Program-made: the position numbers and the translations under genes
Notes under the pieces: generated by a model
The model's input: only the letters and a program-made list of their open reading frames with translations
Told to the model about the DNA's origin: nothing
Databases searched by the model: none
Assembly (NCBI GenBank): GCA_900314375.1
Contig: OMVC01000176.1
Coordinates: 1 to 13,777, forward strand
Length of the DNA: 13,777 nt
Direction of reading: 5' to 3'
From: an uncultured bacterium
GTDB taxonomy: Bacteria > Cyanobacteriota > Vampirovibrionia > Gastranaerophilales > Gastranaerophilaceae
Shown: positions 6,497 through 13,777 of the stretch, in pieces
How the letters are laid out: each line of letters opens with the position of its first letter
How positions within the stretch are numbered: the first letter of the stretch is position 1

Positions 6497-7308
6497 TTTT
6501 CAATTATCTTTTTTATTGCGCTTGGCAAATAATTAATTAAATCATTTGCCATAACGCAGTATTGTGTCAATTCTTCAATAGCAATATCAGCACATAACCC
6601 GTGCAAATGAACCCCAAGACAGGAGGCCTCAAATAAATCCATACCCTGAGCGCATAAACCTGCTATTATCCCTGTTAATACATCTCCAGAACCAGCTTTA
6701 GCTAAGGCGTTATTACCTGTTGTATTTGTATATTGTCTGCCTTCAGGAGAATATATATATGTTTTGTGGTTTTTTAAAACCGTTACGCAATTATATTTTT
6801 CGGAAATAAGTTTGGCAGCTTCTTCTGTATTTTCTAATACATTATCAACATACAGCAGGCGCGCGGCTTCTTTTGGGTGCGGAGTAAAAATTACATTCTT
6901 AAACCCTTTTTTTATAAACTTTTGAGGATCTTGTGATATTAGATTTAATCCGTCTGCATCGACTATTACAGGTTTTTCAACAGGAGTGTATTTGATAAAA
7001 TCATTAAATATTTTTTTAGAAATATTATTTTGACCTAATCCGCATCCGATTTCTATTACATCAGCATTTTTTATTTGAGATTTTAAATCTTTTATCGAAG
7101 CAAAAACAATGTTTTGAGTTTGCGCTGCAACGGCATTTATAACTTTGTCTGTTGAACATAAAAAACAGTATCCGCATCCGACTTTTAGCGCAGATACACT
7201 GGATAAATATGCTGCCCCCGGCATATAATCAGAACCGGCAATATTTAAAACTTTTCCGTATGTTGATTTATTAGATATTTCTTTTCTTTGCGGTAGTTTA
7301 TATTCCAT
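6493..7308 (-). CDS. nnrD: ADP-dependent NAD(P)H-hydrate dehydratase
   Basis: The enzyme repairs damaged NADHX/NADPHX by ADP-dependent dehydration. The 271-residue product matches the YjeF C-terminal, ribokinase-like domain. It has NIAGSDYMPGAAYLS (22-36), GCGLG (88-92), VDADGLN (116-122), FTPHPKEAARLL (141-152) and the nucleotide-binding loop AKAGSGDVLTG (203-213) with catalytic-type D209. The N-terminal epimerase domain (NnrE) that is often fused to it is absent here. The start lies inside the end of trmL (11-bp overlap) with an AAGG just upstream, which suggests translational coupling. It is the last gene of the minus-strand operon. Its TAG stop shares a CTAG with the convergent small gene, and no terminator for this strand is obvious. 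Confidence 0.93.
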   Translation of the reverse strand: MEYKLPQRKEISNKSTYGKVLNIAGSDYMPGAAYLSSVSALKVGCGYCFLCSTDKVINAVAAQTQNIVFASIKDLKSQIKNADVIEIGCGLGQNNISKKIFNDFIKYTPVEKPVIVDADGLNLISQDPQKFIKKGFKNVIFTPHPKEAARLLYVDNVLENTEEAAKLISEKYNCVTVLKNHKTYIYSPEGRQYTNTTGNNALAKAGSGDVLTGIIAGLCAQGMDLFEASCLGVHLHGLCADIAIEELTQYCVMANDLINYLPSAIKKIIEN

Positions 7309-7747
7309 TTTGCCTTATTGCCTCATAAGCTACGATTGCAACAGAATTAGAAAGATTTAAGCTGCGCTGACCTTTTTTCATAGGTATTGTTCTCGCGTTT
7401 TCATCTTTTACATATTTATCGGGTAATCCTCTTGTTTCAGGGCCGAAGACAATAAAATCGCCGTCTTTAAATTCAATTTCTGTATATAATTTGTCGGTTT
7501 TTGTCGTCAGATAATAAAATGTGCCTTCAGGGAACATTTCATACAATTCGTCCATTGATTCGATTTTGTGTAAATCAACGCTGTCCCAATAGTCTAAACC
7601 TGCACGTTTAGTGTACTTACTTGATAATGAAAATCCGAGTTTCCCAACAAGATATAATGAAGCTCCGCAGCAGGCGCAAAGTCTTGCTATATTTCCTGTA
7701 TTTTGAGGAATTTCTGGTTCGTATAATACAATGTTTAATTTAGCCAT
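7298..7747 (-). CDS. trmL: tRNA (cytidine(34)-2'-O)-methyltransferase, SPOUT family
   Basis: TrmL methylates the 2'-O of the wobble base of certain leucine tRNAs using S-adenosylmethionine. The 149-residue product has the usual family length and all three trefoil-knot SPOUT motifs: YEPEIPQNTGNIARLCA (9-25), FGPETRGLP (101-109) and PMKKGQRSLNLSNSVAI (122-138). The intermediate KRAGLDYWD (47-55) is also typical. It starts 8 nt after the phosphatidyltransferase stop and overlaps nnrD by 11 bp. The ribosome binding site is weak (TAGG, at the previous stop codon), so translation is probably coupled to the upstream gene. Confidence 0.93.
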   Translation of the reverse strand: MAKLNIVLYEPEIPQNTGNIARLCACCGASLYLVGKLGFSLSSKYTKRAGLDYWDSVDLHKIESMDELYEMFPEGTFYYLTTKTDKLYTEIEFKDGDFIVFGPETRGLPDKYVKDENARTIPMKKGQRSLNLSNSVAIVAYEAIRQNGI

Positions 7748-7755
7748 TTCAAAAC

Positions 7756-8367
7756 CTATTTGATAACATTTTTTGCTTCAAATACAACAGGCAAACCGCG
7801 TACAACACAAAGTACAATCGCAATCCAAGCTAAAATTATACCTGTCATATTTAAGACTTGGACATGTTCCCAAGTTTCAATCGCAGGAGTATGAGCAAGA
7901 ATTAAAAATCCGAAGGCTGCTATTTTGGCAACAGCATATAATATTCTCATAAATCTTGAAGCACAGATAAATTTACCGATTGGAGAAGATTGCATTGTGG
8001 TTTTTCCAAAAGCTGTATAACCTTTTGAAAATGCAACACTTCTTATACTGTCAACCGTAAATGCACGAGAAATACAAATAATAGGGAAAATTGCATTTAT
8101 GACCTGACTCGATGATAAATATCCAAGCATTGCAAGTACAATCCAAAAAGCGTTTTCAACAATTCTATCTCCCATTATGTCAAGAACAGCGCCTAACGGA
8201 GATTCTTCATTTAATTTTCTTGCCAAATATCCGTCCAAACCGTCAAATGAAAATGCGATAACCGCTAATACAAATGCTGTTATATATGAAGCGGTTGTAT
8301 GCCAAAATAGTAATAATACCGATGCTAATGCTATAAATATTCTTATTATTGATACAAAATTTGCCAT
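7756..8367 (-). CDS. CDP-alcohol phosphatidyltransferase, PgsA-like membrane enzyme
   Basis: Enzymes of this family move a phosphatidyl group from a CDP-lipid to an alcohol to make phospholipid head groups. The complete metal and CDP signature is present: D42, D45-G46, A49-R50, G59, D63 and D67, in FDGLDGYLAR and GAVLDIMGD. The product of 203 residues has several hydrophobic segments (about 5-22, 28-41, 71-84, 90-100, 146-160, 172-189) consistent with a polytopic inner-membrane protein. The acceptor alcohol (glycerol phosphate, inositol phosphate or serine) cannot be decided. I start at the ATG at 8367 because AAGAGGAA (8375-8382) precedes it. A longer frame reaches 8445, but that start lies inside the preceding gene. 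The gene begins 13 nt after the dehydrogenase stop. Confidence 0.88.
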   Translation of the reverse strand: MANFVSIIRIFIALASVLLLFWHTTASYITAFVLAVIAFSFDGLDGYLARKLNEESPLGAVLDIMGDRIVENAFWIVLAMLGYLSSSQVINAIFPIICISRAFTVDSIRSVAFSKGYTAFGKTTMQSSPIGKFICASRFMRILYAVAKIAAFGFLILAHTPAIETWEHVQVLNMTGIILAWIAIVLCVVRGLPVVFEAKNVIK

Positions 8368-8380
8368 ATTAAAGTTCCTC

Positions 8381-9382
8381 TTATATTTTTTTAGACCTTG
8401 AAAGCGCAAAATCAACGCTATCCAAATTCTTTGCTCTTTCCCCAAGCATAATCTTTTCCGCTTCTTCTAAAATGCTTACTACGATAAATCCGTTTTCTCC
8501 GTCAGAACGAGCTTTATTTCCTGTTTCGCAGCAGTTTATAAAATGCTGGCATTCAAGTTTTAACGGTTCTATTTCCAATATATCAGGCTGCAATACTTCA
8601 CTTGAACCTGCTTTAAAGTTTTCATATATAGTCAATTTATTTTCAGATACGGTATCATCCATAATAGCAGTTTTTTTAGTACCGCGAACGAGTAATTGAA
8701 CATGCTTTTTAGGTGTAATCCAACTATCTGAAATTTGCGCAATAGCTCCGCCTTCCATTTCAATTGTCAAATGAGTAATATCCATAATGTCGTTTTTGTC
8801 TGAAGAACAGCCGACTGCAGATATTACTCGTTTAGGATTTTTTCCTAAAACATAACTTATCATAGAAACGTCATGAGGTGCTAAATCCCACATTACACTT
8901 CTGTCGTTTTTGAAATAATTGATATTTAATCTGTCGCTTTGTGCATAAACAATATCGCCAAGTTCTCCCTCTTCGACCATCATTTTTAAACGATTAACCG
9001 CAGGATGGTACAATAGTAAGTGCCCGACCATAAGAACCAGTCCTTTACTGTCGGCTAAATCAGCCAAATCTCTGGCTTCTTGTGCTACTGTTGATATCGG
9101 TTTTTCTACATAAACGTGTTTGCCGGCTTCAAGCATTGCTTTTACAAATTTGAAATGAGTGTGGCTCGGGGTTACTACAACAACACCCATCACGTTATCA
9201 TTATTTATAATGTCATGAAAATCTTTTGTTGTTTTTACATTCGGATATTCTGCTTTTACTTTTGCAAGATTTTCGTCATCTAAATCACAAACCATTTCCA
9301 ATGCGTTCAAATTATAAAAATTACGGACAACATTTCTGCCCCACAATCCGCATCCCAATACTGCTATTTTTTTCTCACTCAT
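8381..9382 (-). CDS. Gfo/Idh/MocA-family NAD(P)-dependent sugar dehydrogenase (WlbA/WbpB-like)
   Basis: This family oxidises hydroxyl groups of sugars, often nucleotide sugars in surface-glycan pathways. The 333-residue product starts with a Rossmann fold (VLGCGLWGRN, glycine motif at 10-15). It has the family EKP triad in VEKPIS (92-97, catalytic lysine K94) and the segment WDLAPHDVSM (165-174) with D166 and H170, as in UDP-GlcNAc(A) 3-dehydrogenase relatives. The specific substrate is inferred from motif resemblance only. The start is ATG 9382 with AAGG at 9386-9389. A TTG further upstream at 9415 overlaps the -10 box of an internal promoter and is unlikely to be used. It follows the glycosyltransferase, which fits a role in making a surface sugar. 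Confidence 0.88.
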   Translation of the reverse strand: MSEKKIAVLGCGLWGRNVVRNFYNLNALEMVCDLDDENLAKVKAEYPNVKTTKDFHDIINNDNVMGVVVVTPSHTHFKFVKAMLEAGKHVYVEKPISTVAQEARDLADLADSKGLVLMVGHLLLYHPAVNRLKMMVEEGELGDIVYAQSDRLNINYFKNDRSVMWDLAPHDVSMISYVLGKNPKRVISAVGCSSDKNDIMDITHLTIEMEGGAIAQISDSWITPKKHVQLLVRGTKKTAIMDDTVSENKLTIYENFKAGSSEVLQPDILEIEPLKLECQHFINCCETGNKARSDGENGFIVVSILEEAEKIMLGERAKNLDSVDFALSRSKKI

Positions 9383-9414
9383 ATTCCTTAACCTTCTTAT
9401 ATTATTCTGTTTCA

Positions 9415-9442
9415 ATTATAATCGCGCAATTTATTTTTGCAA
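9415..9442 (-). promoter_or_regulatory. Internal operon promoter before the Gfo/Idh/MocA gene
   Basis: On the minus strand TTGCAA (9437-9442) and a perfect TATAAT (9415-9420) are spaced by 16 nt in the only sizeable gap (9383-9448) of the eight-gene unit. It could drive the downstream dehydrogenase, phosphatidyltransferase, trmL and nnrD independently of the upstream genes. Confidence 0.5.
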
Positions 9443-9448
9443 ATTCTT

Positions 9449-10327
9449 TTATTGTCTGTTTTGTCTTTGTTGTTCACGCTGAGCTTCAGCGGCTTGATAC
9501 CTCATATTATACATTTGCTCATAACGCTCATAGAACAAATCTTTGCTATCAGGGAAATAGCCTGCCAGCCTATCCAATAGGCCTTTAGGAATTTCTGATA
9601 CTTTTACCATTCTGTCAATTTGTGTATCATTCAATTGGTATAACGGTTTTAAGTTTTTGTAGTATATGTGTCTACATTCCGCTTCAACTTGAATTGAATG
9701 TTTTAATGCTTGTTCGCCCATTTTGTATGTAACAATAGGCCTGTCAAACATTATTCCGTTAAATCTTCCGAGAACAAGTCTCAATATCAGGTCATAGTCT
9801 GCAAATATTTTAAATTTAGCATCAAAGTAACCCAATTTTTCCAAAGCTTCGCGCTTAAAAAACATTGCCTGATGAGGGCAAGGCATTACTTGAAAAACAT
9901 TTAATATTGACGGATTATACAAAAATGCGCTTCCGTCAGGATTTACACAGTATGAAGGGAAAATACAATAATCAGCATTTTCTTCTTCCATTGCATTAAC
10001 TAAATCACTGATGGCCATGATGTCATGATAAAAATCATCACAGCTCAAAAATGCGACGTATTTGCCTTTCGCTCTTAACAAACCTTTATTTATGGCATCA
10101 TATTTGCCTGTATCAGGCGCCGAATAAAAGTTTATAAATCCGGAGTTTTTATAATCTTTAAGTAAATCAATGGTTTCGTCTGTTGAATTGTTATCCACTA
10201 TTAAATGTTCAACATATTGATATGTTTGTCTGTCCGTTAAGTTTACAAGCAATGTAAAATCATCTGCATGACCTGATTCTACAATGTTGTATGTTGGTGT
10301 AATAATGGTCACTTCCGGTTCGTACAT
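9449..10327 (-). CDS. Family 2 glycosyltransferase
   Basis: The 292-residue GT-A fold enzyme transfers a sugar from a nucleotide donor, probably to a cell-surface glycan or lipid-linked acceptor. Motifs in order are TIITPTYN (7-14), HLIVDNNSTDET (41-52), APDTGKYDAINKG (70-82), the acidic donor/metal site LSCDDF (94-99), HQAMFFKR (152-159) and FADYDLILRL (175-184), as in WcaA/WcaE-like GT2 proteins. No membrane segment is seen. The last 20 or so residues are glutamine/arginine-rich. AAAGGAA (10335-10341) overlaps the stop of the upstream PBP4 gene, implying coupling. Donor and acceptor cannot be read from the sequence. The next gene in the direction of transcription is a sugar dehydrogenase. 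Confidence 0.9.
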   Translation of the reverse strand: MYEPEVTIITPTYNIVESGHADDFTLLVNLTDRQTYQYVEHLIVDNNSTDETIDLLKDYKNSGFINFYSAPDTGKYDAINKGLLRAKGKYVAFLSCDDFYHDIMAISDLVNAMEEENADYCIFPSYCVNPDGSAFLYNPSILNVFQVMPCPHQAMFFKREALEKLGYFDAKFKIFADYDLILRLVLGRFNGIMFDRPIVTYKMGEQALKHSIQVEAECRHIYYKNLKPLYQLNDTQIDRMVKVSEIPKGLLDRLAGYFPDSKDLFYERYEQMYNMRYQAAEAQREQQRQNRQ

Positions 10328-10339
10328 AAGTTTATTCCT

Positions 10340-11686
10340 TTAGTTCATATAAATATATCTCAAAATTTGTTCTTCAATATTTTTCTTTTCAGCTGCTGTT
10401 GTTTTGGCATCTTTTATCATTATATCAAATGCGTATGTTTTCCCTTTTTTTGTTGTGATATATCCTGCTATAGCGCTGGTATCAGACAAAGTTCCTGTTT
10501 TTGCTCTTAAATTATCTTTAAAATATAACATTCTGTTTTTTAATGTTCCCTCTCCTGAAGTTGGAAGATAATTTTTTAAAATTTCATAATTACCTGTTTT
10601 TGCTTGTGAAGTTAAAAATTCGGTCATAAATTCTGATGTCATAATGTTATTTTTAGAAACTCCACTGCCATCAACAACTCTTATGTCTGATGAATTTAAT
10701 TTTAATTTAGAAAGATAATCGTTTAACATTGATAAAGAATTTGCAACAGTTCCTTGTGAGTTTGTATATTTTGCTCCTGCAAGTTTAAACAATGTTTCTG
10801 CGGTCATGTTATTGCTGTCTTTCAAAATATTATTCAATGCTCTGTCGATATCATGAGTGATTTCTTCTGCCAAATATATGTTTTCTGAAGGCGTTTTGGC
10901 ATATTTAATTGAATTATAATATTCTAATTTCTGATTTTTAATTGCGTTTTCTAATCTCAAGCGAAAATATACTTTAGTATTGTTGACTGGAATTTTTATT
11001 GTATCCGTTTTCCCAATCGTGCCTGATACAGCTATAATATTCGGTGCAATTGTTGTATTATGCTCCGCTTTAAGGGTATTAGTATCTCCAAAATTTGTAT
11101 TTACCAAGTTCATTACCGTAATTGGATAATATGGTTTTATGGAAATTGATGGTGCCGCGTTATTTACATAAGGTGTTATGACAATATTTGCAAGATTGCC
11201 ATCAAGATTATATGCGCTAAATTTTGGCATTAATGGGTTCAAATCGTCATCCCATTGCCAACCTTCACCCCATTCGATTTTATCAAATATTGTATCATCA
11301 ATGTAAAAATTCTTTGGAACTATGTTTTTATTTTTGGCAGTTCTTATAAGTGATTCCAAATCTGTTTTTGTTAGAAACGGGTCTGCGCCTAATTTAAGAT
11401 ACAAATCGTTATTTGTACTTTTGTATAATTTGGTTGAGAATACATAATCATCAGTTAAAATATCGCGAGCAGCCATTGATGTAACGAGTTTTAGTGTAGA
11501 TGCAGGTGTCATAGGGCTTTTTTCGTTTAATTTGTAAACAGTAGCGTCTGAATGTACATCTTTTACACAAACTGAAACAGCATGCGGATTGATGTTTAAA
11601 CTGCCTACAAGTCTTGCAATTGAAGCTGCATTGGCAGGAATTATCCCCATTAATATAATTAAAATACTTGAAATTATTTTGTGCAT
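10340..11686 (-). CDS. dacB: D-alanyl-D-alanine carboxypeptidase/endopeptidase, PBP4 type (peptidase S13)
   Basis: This is a penicillin-binding protein that trims or cuts peptidoglycan cross-bridges in the periplasm. The product is 448 residues. It has a signal peptide (hydrophobic 4-16, likely cleavage after ANA at 18-20) and all three serine-acyl-enzyme motifs: SxxK in PASTLK (S63, K66), SxN in DGSGVSKNN (S344, N346) and KTG in RAKTGTLS (396-398). The long stretch between SxxK and SxN is typical of class C PBP4-like enzymes. GAGGT at 11696-11700 precedes the ATG, which overlaps the end of the upstream hydrolase gene by 13 bp. Its place beside lipid and glycan genes fits an envelope-maintenance operon. 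Confidence 0.93.
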   Translation of the reverse strand: MHKIISSILIILMGIIPANAASIARLVGSLNINPHAVSVCVKDVHSDATVYKLNEKSPMTPASTLKLVTSMAARDILTDDYVFSTKLYKSTNNDLYLKLGADPFLTKTDLESLIRTAKNKNIVPKNFYIDDTIFDKIEWGEGWQWDDDLNPLMPKFSAYNLDGNLANIVITPYVNNAAPSISIKPYYPITVMNLVNTNFGDTNTLKAEHNTTIAPNIIAVSGTIGKTDTIKIPVNNTKVYFRLRLENAIKNQKLEYYNSIKYAKTPSENIYLAEEITHDIDRALNNILKDSNNMTAETLFKLAGAKYTNSQGTVANSLSMLNDYLSKLKLNSSDIRVVDGSGVSKNNIMTSEFMTEFLTSQAKTGNYEILKNYLPTSGEGTLKNRMLYFKDNLRAKTGTLSDTSAIAGYITTKKGKTYAFDIMIKDAKTTAAEKKNIEEQILRYIYMN

Positions 11687-12498
11687 AACACTTTTACCTC
11701 ATAATTATCTTTAATATCGTTTAAAATTTTGCATTTATCCCTAAACTCATACATTTCGTTTAAATTAATTTTGCAGGAAGAAATCCCCTCAATTTCTTTT
11801 ATATATGATAATTCTTCCCCTTTGTAATCAATAATTCTTGATTCTCCGAGGTTATATTCACCGTTTTCGATGTATCCGCATTGAGTCAGTGCAATCATAT
11901 AACATTGATTTTCGACGGCTCTTGATTTTGTCATAACTTCCCAAGGTATTGGCTTTTTAGAACCCCAGGCGGCACAGTTTACCAAAATGTCAGCACCGGA
12001 TTTTCTGTATGCTCTGTATATCTCAGGGAATCTGATATCATAACATATTGTCAAACCGTAATTGACTCCGTCAAGTTCAACCATAACAGGGCTATCTCCG
12101 ACTGTGATATATTTCCCTTCATCACATCCGTAGTATGAGTACAGATGATTTTTGGAGTATGTTGTTACCAAATCCCCATGGCGATTTATTACGGGAGTTG
12201 TATTATAATATTTACCTTCGCGGTTTTCTATAATACTTCCGCCGATAATATTCACTCTGTATTTTTTTGCAAGTTCTTTTAAGAAATTTACTGAACGTCC
12301 ATTAATTATATCTTCCGCACAATCTGAAAATTTTGGACAAGACCAGCCGACTGTCCAGACTTCGGGTAAAACCAAAACATCGCAATCGTGTGGTAATGAA
12401 TCTGAAACGAGTTTATTTACTTTATTAATATTAGCTTCTATATCTCCAATAACAGAAGACATTTGAAGAATAGATATATTTATTACTTTTTGCTCCAT
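11674..12498 (-). CDS. Carbon-nitrogen hydrolase (nitrilase superfamily, omega-amidase-like)
   Basis: The 274-residue protein has the Glu-Lys-Cys triad of the nitrilase superfamily: E46 in LVLPEVW, K116 in YSKNHLY and C152 in GLTICYDIRFPEIYR. These enzymes hydrolyse non-peptide C-N bonds. The CYDIRFPE context is closest to omega-amidase/NIT2-like members that clear alpha-ketoglutaramate-type amides, but the substrate is not proven. No signal or membrane segment is present, so it is cytoplasmic. The start at 12498 overlaps the acyltransferase end by 16 bp. No strong ribosome binding site is visible, so translation is probably coupled to the upstream gene. Confidence 0.9.
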   Translation of the reverse strand: MEQKVINISILQMSSVIGDIEANINKVNKLVSDSLPHDCDVLVLPEVWTVGWSCPKFSDCAEDIINGRSVNFLKELAKKYRVNIIGGSIIENREGKYYNTTPVINRHGDLVTTYSKNHLYSYYGCDEGKYITVGDSPVMVELDGVNYGLTICYDIRFPEIYRAYRKSGADILVNCAAWGSKKPIPWEVMTKSRAVENQCYMIALTQCGYIENGEYNLGESRIIDYKGEELSYIKEIEGISSCKINLNEMYEFRDKCKILNDIKDNYEVKVLCTK

Positions 12499-13148
12499 AA
12501 CTTTTGCTCTACTGCTTTTTTATAAAATTCTTTTTCTCTTTTTTCTAAATTTAATAATGTTGATTCAATTTCTTCGGCTAACTCTTGTTCGGTTCTGTCA
12601 TTTGCATATATCGGCTCGCCATATATGTTAAGAATTTTGCATGGACCTATTGGAGAAGCCATCCTATCCCATGAAGGCAAACGGCGAAATGTTTTTTGCT
12701 CCGAATACCAATGGACAGGTACAATAGGTATTCCTGACTCTTTTGCTAAAATTAATGCGCCTTTTTTTACTTTATGATACGGACCTCTTGGACCGTCTAC
12801 CATTATGGCAACACTTTGACCTTCTTTTAAAGAATTTATCAACTGTAATGTTGAAGATACTGCCCCTTTATTGCCCGAAGAACCACGCTTTACTCTAAAT
12901 CCCCATTTTTCACAAACATTTGCAACAATTTGTCCGTCAAGAGAATTACTTATAAGAATATTTAAGTTAGGTCTGTTTGGAATACCATGCACCAAAAATT
13001 GGTTTGCATGCCACATGACATATATACATTGTTCGAGTGCAGGATGATTATAATTTGCAATAAAAGTCATACACTCCTGAACTTTTAATATACGATATAC
13101 GACAGATGCTACTGCCGGCAAATTATTTCTGTTTATAAGCCTTACCAT
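12483..13148 (-). CDS. DUF374-type lysophospholipid acyltransferase family protein
   Basis: The 221-residue protein matches the DUF374 branch of lysophospholipid/lipid A acyltransferases, which put acyl chains on membrane lipids. Visible landmarks are VMWHANQFL (44-52), ISNSLDGQI (66-74), GFRVKRGSSGNKG (83-95) and VDGPRGPYHKVKKGAL (117-132). The classical HX4D motif of PlsC is not present, as is usual for this branch. I start at ATG 13148 (MVRLINRNN). The frame also has an ATG at 13166 and a TTG at 13169, and no start has a clear Shine-Dalgarno. It is the first gene of the eight-gene minus-strand operon. Which lipid is acylated is unknown. Confidence 0.85.
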   Translation of the reverse strand: MVRLINRNNLPAVASVVYRILKVQECMTFIANYNHPALEQCIYVMWHANQFLVHGIPNRPNLNILISNSLDGQIVANVCEKWGFRVKRGSSGNKGAVSSTLQLINSLKEGQSVAIMVDGPRGPYHKVKKGALILAKESGIPIVPVHWYSEQKTFRRLPSWDRMASPIGPCKILNIYGEPIYANDRTEQELAEEIESTLLNLEKREKEFYKKAVEQKLWSKK

Positions 13149-13154
13149 AACACT

Positions 13155-13184
13155 ATAATAGCACATCAAGCTTATTTGTGTTAA
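13155..13184 (-). promoter_or_regulatory. Possible promoter of the eight-gene operon
   Basis: On the minus strand TTAACA (13179-13184) and TATTAT (13155-13160) are spaced by 18 nt. The predicted start of transcription would fall on or next to the ATG at 13148, giving a leaderless message. That fits the missing Shine-Dalgarno, but the match is moderate and the region is AT-rich. Confidence 0.3.
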
Positions 13185-13215
13185 ATTATTAAATTATATT
13201 TATTTAAAATAGTAC

Positions 13216-13244
13216 TTGACGGGTCATTATGTTTAAGTTATTAT
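13216..13244 (+). promoter_or_regulatory. Promoter of tRNA-Pro
   Basis: TTGACG (13216-13221) and TATTAT (13239-13244) are separated by exactly 17 nt. Transcription would begin about 10 nt before the mature tRNA, which is a usual distance. Confidence 0.65.
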
Positions 13245-13262
13245 CAAACTACAGAACCCCGT

Positions 13263-13339
13263 CGGGATGTAGCGCAGCTTGGTAGCGCACCTCGCTTGGG
13301 ACGAGGGGGTCGCATGTTCGAATCATGTCATCCCGACCA
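13263..13339 (+). tRNA. tRNA-Pro (anticodon TGG), CCA encoded
   Basis: The 77-nt sequence folds as a complete cloverleaf. The acceptor stem is CGGGATG (13263-13269) with CATCCCG (13329-13335). The D arm contains GCGC/GCGC. The anticodon stem is CCTCG/CGAGG, with a 7-nt loop CTTGGGA placing TGG at 13297-13299. The T arm is GCATG-TTCGAAT-CATGT, with a discriminator A and an encoded CCA (13337-13339). UGG reads proline CCN codons. It has its own promoter and terminator. Confidence 0.97.
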
Positions 13340-13342
13340 TTT

Positions 13343-13372
13343 AAAAAGACTAACGATAGTTAGTCTTTTTTT
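13343..13372 (+). terminator. Terminator of tRNA-Pro
   Basis: A perfect 12-bp stem with a GATA loop (AAAAAGACTAAC 13343-13354, GTTAGTCTTTTT 13359-13370) ends in a T run and lies 4 nt after the CCA end. Confidence 0.92.
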
Positions 13373-13426
13373 GTGTGTCGGAATTCCATGATTACATCAT
13401 GTGCAAACAGTTTTTTCAACTAGTTT

Positions 13427-13448
13427 GTAGGGTGCGTTTATACGCACC
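13427..13448 (+). repeat. REP-like element: GTAG head plus short palindrome
   Basis: GTAG (13427-13430) is followed by GGTGCGT-TTAT-ACGCACC (13431-13448), a perfect 7-bp stem with a 4-nt loop. A GTRG tetranucleotide in front of a GC-rich palindrome is the known layout of REPs mobilised or maintained by RAYT transposases. The element lies 5 nt beyond the stop of a RAYT gene. Only one copy is inside the window. Confidence 0.65.
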
Positions 13449-13453
13449 ATTGT

Positions 13454-13777
13454 TTACTCCAATTCCATCTCTGAAATATTGTTTTCGTCACCGTAATTGC
13501 ACCAATCTATATCATAAATTTTATTATTTACATATTTATTAAATGACGAAAATTTCCAATCTTTTGGCGCAATATTGTAATGTTTCATTGAATTATAATG
13601 AATATAATCAATATGTTTATGTAAATCCTTTTCATCTCTTATAACATGGTCATAGTACCTTCTTTGCCATATACCTTTTTCGTTGCGTTTTTTCATCGAG
13701 TCCGGAATGTCAATCGGATAATATTGAGATGGTATTAATTTGGTAAAATTATGTTTTATAGTTCTTATAATTTGTGG
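13454..13777 (-). CDS. REP-associated tyrosine transposase (RAYT), C-terminal part; 5' end outside window
   Basis: RAYTs are single-domain relatives of IS200/IS605 Y1 transposases that cut REP hairpins. The frame is open from the window edge to TAA at 13454-13456, giving 107 visible residues. They start PQIIRTIKHNFTK and continue with the family hallmarks GIWQRRYYDHVIRD and HIDYIHYNSMKH, which carries the likely catalytic tyrosine, then DWKFSSF. The HUH metal-binding motif should lie upstream, beyond the window. An internal ATG at 13696 is not the start. In place of the common NPVKHG the sequence reads NSMKHY, a mild divergence. The last 25 residues are acidic. A GTAG-headed hairpin lies directly downstream. 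Whether the full gene is intact cannot be seen here. Confidence 0.85.
   Translation of the reverse strand, partial: PQIIRTIKHNFTKLIPSQYYPIDIPDSMKKRNEKGIWQRRYYDHVIRDEKDLHKHIDYIHYNSMKHYNIAPKDWKFSSFNKYVNNKIYDIDWCNYGDENNISEMELE

Noticed and set aside
8368..8445. Longer phosphatidyltransferase starting at 8445
   Set aside because: The extension lies inside the dehydrogenase gene, is polar and not conserved-looking, and the ATG at 8367 has a good AAGAGGAA site.
13263..13339. tRNA-Pro as an attachment site for an integrated element
   Set aside because: No repeat of the tRNA 3' end and no integrase gene is visible in the window.
13381..13401. GAATTC and CATGATTAC resembling cloning-vector lacZ sequence
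   Set aside because: The similarity is a few bases only and the flanks are ordinary genomic sequence of the same composition.

Overview
The window is low-GC DNA that uses the standard code, with ATG and TTG starts and AGGA-type ribosome binding sites. The organism looks Gram-negative-like: it carries a PBP4-type peptidoglycan hydrolase, a DUF374 acyltransferase and surface-glycan genes. The response regulator resembles cyanobacterial RpaA/RpaB-type OmpR regulators. Together with the base composition this suggests a non-photosynthetic Cyanobacteriota relative of the gut Gastranaerophilales (Melainabacteria) type. That assignment is an inference; no 16S or other decisive marker is present.

Left part (1-6500). 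A trigger factor gene (tig, minus strand, 3' end cut by the window) is divergent from rpsP (plus strand). Each has a recognisable sigma70-type promoter, and rpsP has a leader of about 130 nt that is GC-richer than the spacers around it. A perfect 12-bp hairpin separates rpsP from a convergent two-gene minus-strand unit: an OmpR-type response regulator followed 10 nt later by a 916-residue superfamily II helicase with two predicted membrane helices near its C-terminus. Divergent from the regulator is speD (S-adenosylmethionine decarboxylase). Its promoter overlaps a perfect 15-bp palindrome, and its gene ends in a strong terminator. An unrecognised 81-residue gene follows and meets the next operon tail-to-tail, the two stop codons sharing one CTAG.

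Central part (6493-13148, minus strand). Eight tightly packed genes form a likely operon. In transcription order they are: DUF374 acyltransferase, nitrilase-superfamily hydrolase, PBP4/DacB, GT2 glycosyltransferase, Gfo/Idh/MocA dehydrogenase, CDP-alcohol phosphatidyltransferase, TrmL tRNA methyltransferase and NAD(P)H-hydrate dehydratase. Spacings range from a 16-bp overlap to 13 nt, except for one 66-nt gap that contains a good internal promoter. The content is mostly envelope building (phospholipid, peptidoglycan, surface sugar), with metabolite-repair and tRNA-modification genes at the end.

Right part (13149-13777). A tRNA-Pro(UGG) gene with its own promoter and terminator is followed by a GTAG-headed hairpin of REP type and the 3' end of a REP-associated tyrosine transposase (RAYT) that runs off the window.

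The most unusual items are the membrane-anchored helicase paired with an orphan response regulator, the RAYT/REP pair, the rpsP leader and the palindrome over the speD promoter.
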